From assembly GCA_021792045.1 (NCBI GenBank), contig JAJYVJ010000092.1:1-6691 (forward strand): a stretch of DNA of 6,691 nucleotides, written 5' to 3'. Below are positions 1 through 5,220 of this stretch, in pieces. The notes below the pieces were generated by a model, which saw only the letters and a program-made list of their open reading frames with translations, was not told where the DNA came from and did no database searches. Position 1 is the stretch's first letter. Each line of letters opens with the position of its first letter. A program made the translations under genes and the position numbers. The DNA comes from Thermoplasmata archaeon. Its GTDB lineage: Archaea; Thermoplasmatota; Thermoplasmata; Thermoplasmatales; Thermoplasmataceae.

Positions 1-1606
1 ATATGTCACCCTGGCGCAAGCGCTCAACAAATTTGTCGCTAAGCTGGCCCAGATGCCTGCCGTTCTGGTCCATCACCTGATAATCAGATTCCTCCGGTAT
101 TGTGCCTATATTCATGAAGTATATCATACGGCTGCCTTTTTTCTTCCCAAAAGAACCTTGTTCGGCATCATACCATATTTTTGAGTAAATTACGTTGTCC
201 TCGATCTTTCCAGAAAGATAGTTAAGCGTATTTATGTAATCTTCACGGGAAAGTGTGTGAAAACAGTGAGAGTTTCGAATCATTCGAAATGCGTCCTCAA
301 CGCCCCATACCTTCTCTACTGACATCCCAACTATTGCCTGTGATAGTATATCTAGGGGATTCGAAGGAATGACTACTTTGTCGATTTCCTTGTCATATGC
401 TGCTTTTGTAAGCACAGCGCATTCCATAAGGTCGTCAAGATCGAAAACGAGAAAACGTCCCACAGACATATCATTAATACCATGACCGGACCGCCCAATC
501 CTTTGGATACCTTTAGAAACGGATTTAGGACTGCCGATTTGAACTACAAGGTCTATGTACCCTATGTCTATACCGAGTTCCAGAGAGGTCGAAGTTATTA
601 CGCATTTCAATTCTCCGTTCTTCAATTTATTTTCTACATTCAGCCGGCTTTCCTTTCCAAGAGAAGCATGATGCGCTTCTATGCTTTCTATTCCCCTTGC
701 CTTTAAGCGCATGGCTACGTGTTCGGTTCCGCTCCTGGTATTGGTGAATACCAGAGTTGTCTTATGAGACTCGATTAAGTCCGCAAGGATCTCGTACATC
801 CTATCATTTGCAACCTCGTAGTTACTCTTTGTTAGATCAGCAACCGGGGTTATTGTTTTAAGATCAAGGAATTTCTTTGCATCAACGTCCACGATCTCAC
901 AGGGTCTCCTGCTTTCACCGTCGTAACCACAGAGATAGCTTGCTATGAGATCAAGGGGCGCTTGGGTTGCCGAAAGGCCGATTCTTACAAAATTTCCTAC
1001 CTCACTCTGGAGACGTTCCAGGTTTACGGAAAGCAGAGCACCTCTTTTCGTTGATGATATCTCATGTATCTCATCGATTATGACCCATTTGACGTCCCGA
1101 ATCTTTTCTGCGAACTTCAGAGACGAGAGAATTAAGGCAAAGGATTCTGGCGTTGTAATTAGTATATGCGGCGGTGTCCGCAGCATCTTCTGTCTTTCAG
1201 ACTGTGGAGTGTCACCAGATCGAACAGCTACACGTATTTTTGGAACCTTCTCTTCCTCTTTTGTAGAGAGATCGTATATTTCACGAAGAGGTTCATTAAG
1301 ATTTTTATTGATATCATTTGCCAAGGCTTTTAATGGGCTTATATAAATACAGTAAATACGATCTTCAAGCTTTCCCTCGTTTCCAAGCTTAAATAACTCG
1401 TTTATGATCGATAGGAAACCGGTGAGTGTTTTTCCTGTTCCGGTGGGGCTTGAAACCAATACATTCTTTCCAGAGTGAATTATAGGTATTGCTCTACGTT
1501 GTGGGTCCGTGAGTCCATCGTATTTTGTATTGAACCATTTGGAAATAATTGGATCTAGGAATGGTAGATATTCCTCTACCTTAAATTCAGAAAGTTCGGT
1601 TTCCAT
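1..1606 (-). CDS. lhr: Lhr-type superfamily 2 ATP-dependent helicase, N-terminal 535 residues (3' end outside window)
   Basis: Reading the minus strand from the ATG at 1606 gives 535 uninterrupted codons that leave the window at base 1. The helicase motifs come in order: a Q-like TDPQRRAIP (33-41), Walker A PTGTGKT (54-60), motif Ia PLKAL (91-95), TTPES (151-155), Walker B DEIH (178-181), motif III SAT (212-214), motif IV VFTNTRS (286-292), motif V around SLELGID (341-347) and motif VI QRIGRSGH (368-375). The block GDTPQSERQKML (131-142) and KRG (187-189) after DEIHE are typical of Lhr proteins rather than Hel308. Lhr enzymes are 3'-5' translocases linked to DNA repair and recombination, and in some archaea to RNA work. 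The winged-helix and the rest of the Lhr-specific C-terminal core are missing because of the window edge. Archaeal family members are usually 850-950 residues, so about 60% is seen. Upstream in-frame codons offer no better ATG. I could not decide between the aLhr1 and aLhr2 subtypes. Confidence 0.93.
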   Translation of the reverse strand, partial: METELSEFKVEEYLPFLDPIISKWFNTKYDGLTDPQRRAIPIIHSGKNVLVSSPTGTGKTLTGFLSIINELFKLGNEGKLEDRIYCIYISPLKALANDINKNLNEPLREIYDLSTKEEEKVPKIRVAVRSGDTPQSERQKMLRTPPHILITTPESFALILSSLKFAEKIRDVKWVIIDEIHEISSTKRGALLSVNLERLQSEVGNFVRIGLSATQAPLDLIASYLCGYDGESRRPCEIVDVDAKKFLDLKTITPVADLTKSNYEVANDRMYEILADLIESHKTTLVFTNTRSGTEHVAMRLKARGIESIEAHHASLGKESRLNVENKLKNGELKCVITSTSLELGIDIGYIDLVVQIGSPKSVSKGIQRIGRSGHGINDMSVGRFLVFDLDDLMECAVLTKAAYDKEIDKVVIPSNPLDILSQAIVGMSVEKVWGVEDAFRMIRNSHCFHTLSREDYINTLNYLSGKIEDNVIYSKIWYDAEQGSFGKKKGSRMIYFMNIGTIPEESDYQVMDQNGRHLGQLSDKFVERLRQGDI

Positions 1607-1635
1607 TTGCAATAACTTGAGACTAAGGTTAAAAA

Positions 1636-1655
1636 AGTATATAATAGTTTATAAG
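1636..1655 (-). promoter_or_regulatory. Putative promoter of the Lhr helicase gene
   Basis: On the minus strand an AT-rich stretch reads TTATAAAC (1655-1648) followed by TATTATATA (1646-1638). The two candidate TATA boxes are centred about 45 and 36 bases upstream of the ATG at 1606. With the usual archaeal spacing of about 25 bases to the start site, the mRNA leader would be only about 10-20 nt. No Shine-Dalgarno-like sequence lies before the ATG, which fits a short-leader or leaderless transcript. Which box is used cannot be told from sequence. Confidence 0.5.
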
Positions 1656-1674
1656 AGGATTTCGACAAGAGAGC

Positions 1675-1691
1675 AAAAAAACTCCTTTTTT
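1675..1691 (-). terminator. Possible A/T terminator for DUF763 transcription
   Basis: Seven A (1675-1681), CTCC, then six T (1686-1691) form a symmetric element. On the minus strand it reads A6-GGAG-T7, giving the oligo-U tract archaeal RNA polymerase needs to stop. It lies after the DUF763 gene in the direction of transcription and just before the helicase promoter, a sensible place to separate the two units. The stem would be only A-U pairs, so the T tract itself is the main evidence. Confidence 0.35.
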
Positions 1692-1739
1692 CCTCCTACC
1701 AGTCATCGGTTACATTTCCTTCATTTGTTTTTCATTGCA

Positions 1740-1746
1740 TATATAA
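1740..1746 (+). promoter_or_regulatory. Orphan plus-strand TATA box
   Basis: TATATAA is a near-ideal archaeal TATA box on the plus strand, preceded by a T-rich stretch. No plus-strand protein gene follows before 5221. A start site about 25 bases downstream, near 1768-1770, would lead directly into the hairpin cluster that ends in eight T at 1865. Such boxes also arise by chance in AT-rich DNA, so the case rests on the downstream structures. Confidence 0.4.
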
Positions 1747-1768
1747 GAACATATCATTTTAAGGACTT

Positions 1769-1865
1769 GAATAGTCGGAACCCAGCTAAACAAGGTAGCA
1801 TTCCATAGCTACACAGATCTTAGTGAATAGCACTCCATCTTCCATCAACCTTGATAATTTTTTTT
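1769..1865 (+). ncRNA. Candidate small non-coding RNA of about 97 nt
   Basis: The start is inferred from the TATA box at 1740-1746 and the end from the T8 tract at 1858-1865. Between them are three small hairpins: GTAGC/GCTAC with an 8-nt loop (1795-1812), AGTG/CACT with a 5-nt loop (1822-1834) and ATCA/TGAT with a 4-nt loop (1844-1855), the last directly before the T tract. There is no ATG on the plus strand in this stretch. I found no C/D box pair and no tRNA T-arm. The RNA would be antisense to the 3' untranslated region of DUF763 if that transcript runs to about 1675. The stems are short and chance is a real alternative. Confidence 0.3.
1844..1865 (+). terminator. Hairpin plus T8 tract, terminator-like, plus strand
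   Basis: ATCA-ACCT-TGAT forms a 4-bp stem at 1844-1855, followed by AA and eight T (1858-1865). Archaeal polymerases stop at U tracts, with or without a hairpin. No plus-strand protein gene lies to the left for it to serve, since bases 1-1606 are coding on the minus strand. That makes it a partner for the orphan TATA box. Confidence 0.4.
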
Positions 1866-1961
1866 GCGAAAATTGTTAGCGATATTAATCGGGAAGTGAA
1901 TATACGACATTGTGAAGCGTGTTCTTAGAGTTTATTGTTCACCATCGCTTCCAGTATTTAC

Positions 1962-3074
1962 TTAGCTAACATTGTGAAAACCACTTGTTGCTATATGGCT
2001 ATAATGCGCCATTCCTTTTGCAATGTTATCAAGAATAATTTTTCTCTGATCAGATCCATGCAATAATTCATCATAGAATTCTATTGCTTTGTCGTAGTCG
2101 CTGACATTTACCGGTTTAGGTACTCCGTCCTTTCCACCTAGGGCAAAGGAAAATTTCACGGGATCGACAAAGGATGGGCGATCACCATATATGACCTCTG
2201 CAAGGTAGGATAGAGCTCGGATGGTTGATTTTCCTATTCCAGTCAAATTTGATAGCTCGTCAAAATCCTTTGGCTGATATTCATAAAGTTCCCTCATCTT
2301 TTTCCAGTTGATCTTATAATCCAATCTGAGAACTGGTTCATCTCTGCTGAAACCATCGAGCGTTTTCTGTTTATCTGTTGCAACGCTATAATAATATTTG
2401 TGTGCACCTTCTCTTGCCAATTCTACCATATCTCTCCTATTCCTTTCACTCAACTTTGTGGTCAGATCGAGCACATCTTCAACAGTCTTTTCTGTTGAAA
2501 TGCCAGTACGCCCATCGTTGAGTCTTTCAGACGCCGCGTTATATATCCAGTGATATCTGCGAGCCATCCGCAAAGTGGAATTCATGCCCTGTTGAACAAG
2601 AGACCACTTGCCTTTTCCATCAAGTACTATGAACTGAAGATAAAGATCATAGGTATCTTGTAATAGATTATTATCCGCTTTTGCGAGTCCCTTGGCGTTT
2701 ATCCTCAGAGACTGAGCTTTCTGATCGCTTATAAAACCCATATCAACGACTGAATTCAAGTCCTCTGCAAGTTTTCCCATCTGCTTGCCCTTTCCACCAA
2801 TTACTACAATATTGTCGCTTTTTTTTGAATAGTACTCTTTGAGAGCACTTAAGGTTGCGGTAGTAGTCCCGCTTGAATTCCAATCGAATCCCGTTGCAAG
2901 TGATAAAGAATGGAACCAGAATGGATCAGCAATATTTTGAAGAAGATGCTCTGAGCCAAATTTCTCTATTATAAGATCAGAAATTAATCCGCTCAACTTC
3001 ACCATCCTTTTGTATAAATATTCTGGAGGATGTCCATAATGGAGCGGAAGTATGGAGGTCCCGGTTCTCGGCAT
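1962..3074 (-). CDS. DUF763 (COG1415) family protein, function unknown, helix-hairpin-helix-like motif
   Basis: This complete 370-residue protein carries the hallmarks of DUF763, a family found in archaea and some thermophilic bacteria. They are an N-terminal RTGTSILPLHYG (3-14), a conserved block ADPFWFHSLSLATGFDWNSS (49-68) followed by GTTTATLSALKE, GGKGKQ (93-98), LDGKGKWSLVQQGMN (151-165) and a C-terminal block DPVKFSFALGGKDGVPKPVN (304-323). Residues 271-297, centred on LTGIGKSTIRAL, resemble a helix-hairpin-helix, which usually binds DNA backbone without sequence preference. Many basic residues and no signal peptide or membrane segment point to a soluble cytoplasmic protein. A role in DNA metabolism is an inference; no activity is known to me. 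The start at 3074 is supported by a TATA box about 25 bases upstream and by the N-terminal family motif beginning at residue 3. It is followed by the helicase on the same strand but 355 bases away, so probably not in one operon. Confidence 0.9.
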   Translation of the reverse strand: MPRTGTSILPLHYGHPPEYLYKRMVKLSGLISDLIIEKFGSEHLLQNIADPFWFHSLSLATGFDWNSSGTTTATLSALKEYYSKKSDNIVVIGGKGKQMGKLAEDLNSVVDMGFISDQKAQSLRINAKGLAKADNNLLQDTYDLYLQFIVLDGKGKWSLVQQGMNSTLRMARRYHWIYNAASERLNDGRTGISTEKTVEDVLDLTTKLSERNRRDMVELAREGAHKYYYSVATDKQKTLDGFSRDEPVLRLDYKINWKKMRELYEYQPKDFDELSNLTGIGKSTIRALSYLAEVIYGDRPSFVDPVKFSFALGGKDGVPKPVNVSDYDKAIEFYDELLHGSDQRKIILDNIAKGMAHYSHIATSGFHNVS

Positions 3075-3094
3075 TTTCTCGTGTGGATAATACC

Positions 3095-3106
3095 GTATAT
3101 ATTATT
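3095..3106 (-). promoter_or_regulatory. TATA box of the DUF763 gene, leaderless arrangement
   Basis: The minus strand reads AATAATATATAC here. The TATATA core (3096-3101) is centred about 25 bases before the ATG at 3074, so transcription should begin at or next to the start codon. No Shine-Dalgarno sequence is present between them, which agrees with a leaderless mRNA and supports this ATG as the real start. Confidence 0.6.
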
Positions 3107-3201
3107 AATAGTACTATCTCGGTATGATTTAGCAACCTTTGGGTTAAGCGACACCGGGTAATCATCCATATAGCTAAAAGTGCACGGTAACAAAAGAAGT
3201 G

Positions 3202-3222
3202 AAAAATTTTGCAATTAAAATT
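3202..3222 (-). terminator. Possible AT-only terminator of the permease gene
   Basis: AATTTT (3205-3210) and AAAATT (3217-3222) form a 6-bp inverted repeat overlapping the permease stop codon. On the minus strand it runs into a T5 tract (3206-3202) and then CACTTCTTTTG. The stem is all A-U and weak; the oligo-T tracts just after the stop codon are the better evidence. It would separate the permease transcript from the DUF763 promoter about 100 bases further on. Confidence 0.35.
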
Positions 3223-5050
3223 AAGCATCTTTGGCCGTTTTGTTATCAACTTTAGAATCGATACTCATCAAAACTTGTCGTTCAGTCAAAGTGCCTATAC
3301 ATTTCCCTGAAGAGTCGATAGCAGCGAGTACCCCTATATTGCTTCCCCTGAGAATCCTCATGGCATCAGTGACATCATCTTCTGAATCAACTGTTGTAAC
3401 TTTGTCAAGTGGCATTTGTGAAATTCTGCTATTTTCCAATGCGCTCTTAGGCAGAAGCAATATATCGATTATATCCACGGTACCTATCGGAACGCCTTTG
3501 TGATCAATGACAATAGCCTTAGGAAGATTGTTACTCCTCAGTTTATCCATAACGGATCTTATAGTGTCCCCCATAGTAACAACAACCCCAAGGTTTGGAT
3601 CAATTGCGTTCTTAACCTTCATTGATACCAAATTTTCTACAACCATTCTATCCTCGTCTGAAAGATCAATCCTATAATGTGTTTTCGACGAGATACTCTT
3701 TACCTCAGACAGGACAAAACCTATGACGATCCACGCAAGGAAGAGCGTAGTGTAATCTGTCACGGTCGATACTGCAGAATAAATAAGCACTATTGTGCTA
3801 ATAATGGCACCCACTGCAGCCAACAGCGGTTCCTTGAAAGCCCTGAAAGAGTTGATTATACCCGCCTTCGCCCGTAACATAAACCTACGACCGCTTCTTA
3901 TCCCTACATGCAGAAGTGAAAAATCTGAACTCACATGGATGAAAAGTCCCCCAAGCGCAGACACAGTTCCAAGGAAAATAAACATGGTTTCAGCGTCCAT
4001 GTATTTCAGCATGAATAAGGGAAGTACTACCATGACGACACCAACGAAAGTTGTTGCAACGATTGGCCGATCCTTCCAGTTCAAGGAAAATACGTGCGGA
4101 AATGTTCTGTCATAACCCATTCTGAATATTGTTCTAGAGGCGGCTGAACCGAAAGAAAGAACTGCCAGAATGCCATCATTGACGGTTGCTATTGCTGCGG
4201 CATAGTAAAGGTATATCCCAAATTCCCCGAAGTTGTTCTTTAGCATGTTTATTATCGGAAGTTTGTCAAGTATTGGTATCACTATATGATTTTCATAAAC
4301 AAGGTTGGCAAATGCATAAATCATTAAGGAAGCAAGAAGTCCGCCAAAAAGTATGACCGTGATTACGCTCCGCCCAACAATCCTCTTTGGATTCCTGATT
4401 TCCCCAGAAAGAGGAGCTATGGCTCCGTAACCGGTTGGTATACCCATTGCAAATAGTATCCCTAATGCGAAATCACCCCCTGATGTGTGAAAAACCAGAG
4501 GGTTAGGTATGTACGCTTTTCCCTTGGTGACAAAAAATGATATTGCCACTATTGCCAACATTAAACTTATTTCGAGAATAACTGCGTATAATGCATACCT
4601 TGACGAGGCTTTTACGCCGATTATGAGAAAAGCCACGGACGGCACCATTATCAAAAGAAATGTATAAAATAGGGGGATATTAAAAACAGTATCTATTATG
4701 AAAATTGAACCTGCAAGATAGGCCAGTCCATAAAGAATCGAATAAAATATGTACATCCATCCAGTGTCGAATCCCAACCTTTCAGAGAGTCCCTGAAATG
4801 CATAACTGTAATAACCACCGGATGTAGCAAATCTCTTTGACAGTTGAGTAACCACAAGCCCGTTTATCAACACCAGTAAAGTACCAAGTATCATTACAAT
4901 TGGCGCGTTAAAGCCAGCGAGTGTGATCGCGAATGCACCGTATGTAAGTATACTAAGAAGGGGCGACATGCCCCCGAACGACAGAAAAAAGACATCCTTG
5001 AAGGTTAAATGCCTGCTAAGCTCACCCTTCGTTTCGCTTTTCTCTGTCAT
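3221..5050 (-). CDS. APC-superfamily amino acid/amine permease with C-terminal CBS domain pair
   Basis: The complete 609-residue protein has an N-terminal membrane part (about 19-450) with roughly twelve helices. The broken first helix contains FGGMSPLLS (25-33), the loop after TM2 contains LSKRFATSGGYYSY (70-83), and TM6 with the following loop contains GIPTGYGAIAPLSGEIRNPK (203-222); all three are hallmark APC regions. These proteins import amino acids or amines by proton or sodium coupling or exchange; the substrate cannot be read from the sequence. Residues 451-609 are cytoplasmic: a linker, then two CBS domains (about 481-533 and 543-598). CBS pairs commonly sense adenine nucleotides. 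CBS1 ends in GTVDIIDI with an Asp at 529 where the ribose-binding Asp sits. CBS2 ends in GTLTERQV, keeping the Thr (589) but having Gln 592 instead of Asp. The ATG at 5050 is chosen because a TATA-like box lies about 28 bases upstream. The gene is divergent from the acylase at 5221. Confidence 0.92.
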   Translation of the reverse strand: MTEKSETKGELSRHLTFKDVFFLSFGGMSPLLSILTYGAFAITLAGFNAPIVMILGTLLVLINGLVVTQLSKRFATSGGYYSYAFQGLSERLGFDTGWMYIFYSILYGLAYLAGSIFIIDTVFNIPLFYTFLLIMVPSVAFLIIGVKASSRYALYAVILEISLMLAIVAISFFVTKGKAYIPNPLVFHTSGGDFALGILFAMGIPTGYGAIAPLSGEIRNPKRIVGRSVITVILFGGLLASLMIYAFANLVYENHIVIPILDKLPIINMLKNNFGEFGIYLYYAAAIATVNDGILAVLSFGSAASRTIFRMGYDRTFPHVFSLNWKDRPIVATTFVGVVMVVLPLFMLKYMDAETMFIFLGTVSALGGLFIHVSSDFSLLHVGIRSGRRFMLRAKAGIINSFRAFKEPLLAAVGAIISTIVLIYSAVSTVTDYTTLFLAWIVIGFVLSEVKSISSKTHYRIDLSDEDRMVVENLVSMKVKNAIDPNLGVVVTMGDTIRSVMDKLRSNNLPKAIVIDHKGVPIGTVDIIDILLLPKSALENSRISQMPLDKVTTVDSEDDVTDAMRILRGSNIGVLAAIDSSGKCIGTLTERQVLMSIDSKVDNKTAKDA

Positions 5051-5072
5051 TATAAAGCAGTATAATTCTTCA

Positions 5073-5084
5073 TTAAAATAAGTT
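5073..5084 (-). promoter_or_regulatory. Putative TATA-like box of the permease gene
   Basis: The minus strand reads AACTTATTTTAA, centred about 28 bases before the ATG at 5050. This predicts a start site at or a few bases from the start codon, so a leaderless mRNA. There is no Shine-Dalgarno sequence. The box is a weaker match to consensus than the ones before DUF763 and the acylase. Confidence 0.45.
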
Positions 5085-5140
5085 TTGTCTAAATTTAGTT
5101 CGATACATTACTGGATTAACACACCGACAGATCTTGCTCT

Positions 5141-5160
5141 TCCGGTAAAGAATTAACGGA
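5141..5160. promoter_or_regulatory. Imperfect inverted repeat, candidate operator in the divergent region
   Basis: Arms TCCGGTAA (5141-5148) and TTAACGGA (5153-5160) are inverted copies with one mismatch, separated by four bases. This spacing and symmetry suit a dimeric winged-helix regulator. The site lies about 33 bases before the acylase TATA box and 57 bases upstream of the permease TATA-like box, so it could act on either gene. There is no second copy in the window to support it. Confidence 0.3.
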
Positions 5161-5192
5161 AATGACACCAGGCAAAATTGTTTATGAAAAAG

Positions 5193-5200
5193 TTATAAAT
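5193..5200 (+). promoter_or_regulatory. TATA box of the acylase gene, leaderless arrangement
   Basis: TTATAAAT is a strong archaeal TATA box centred about 25 bases upstream of the ATG at 5221, preceded by A-rich sequence (GAAAAAG) that could contribute a BRE. No Shine-Dalgarno sequence is found before the ATG. The expected start site coincides with the start codon, which supports this ATG. Confidence 0.65.
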
Positions 5201-5220
5201 CGCTATTAGTATAACTATTC

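Larger units (their letters stand above)
1607..1961. other. Intergenic region between helicase and DUF763 genes (355 bases)
   Basis: No convincing protein gene lies here on either strand. From left to right it holds the helicase promoter (about 1636-1655), an A7-CTCC-T6 element (1675-1691), a T-rich stretch (1686-1740), a plus-strand TATA box (1740-1746), a cluster of small hairpins ending in eight T (1795-1865), and an unassigned stretch (1866-1961) that would be the DUF763 3' untranslated region. The gap is wide next to the 146- and 170-base gaps elsewhere in the window. Together with the orphan promoter and terminator signals, that suggests a non-coding gene. Confidence 0.6.

Noticed and set aside
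273..289. Perfect 8-bp inverted repeat TTTCGAAT-C-ATTCGAAA inside the helicase gene
   Set aside because: It falls on codons for R-M-I-R, where two identical CGA Arg codons create the symmetry. It is inside a conserved reading frame with no nearby promoter, so coincidence is the simplest reading.
945..1346. 133-codon plus-strand open frame
   Set aside because: It is antisense to the helicase core between motifs I and III, where the minus-strand frame shows clear family motifs. Its own translation resembles nothing I know.
1786..1845. 19-codon minus-strand ORF in the helicase/DUF763 gap
   Set aside because: Open frames this short are common by chance. There is no TATA box at the right distance and no ribosome-binding site, and it overlaps the better supported plus-strand hairpin cluster.
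1769..1865. Possible tRNA or C/D box RNA in the gap
   Set aside because: No T-arm consensus or 7-bp acceptor stem is present. On the minus strand a TGATG resembles a C box core, but no D box CTGA follows at the right distance.
3134..3145. Short hairpin AACC-TTTG-GGTT between DUF763 and permease
   Set aside because: A 4-bp stem with no T tract after it on either strand, too far from either start to be a clear operator.
2977..3249. Minus-strand open frames of 71-90 codons across the DUF763/permease gap
   Set aside because: They overlap the starts or ends of two well-supported genes out of frame and cross the DUF763 promoter. Their Cys- and Leu-rich translations show no recognisable domain.
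3231..4115. Several plus-strand open frames of 66-106 codons opposite the permease
   Set aside because: They are shadows of the permease and CBS coding sequence, which has unmistakable domain motifs on the minus strand.
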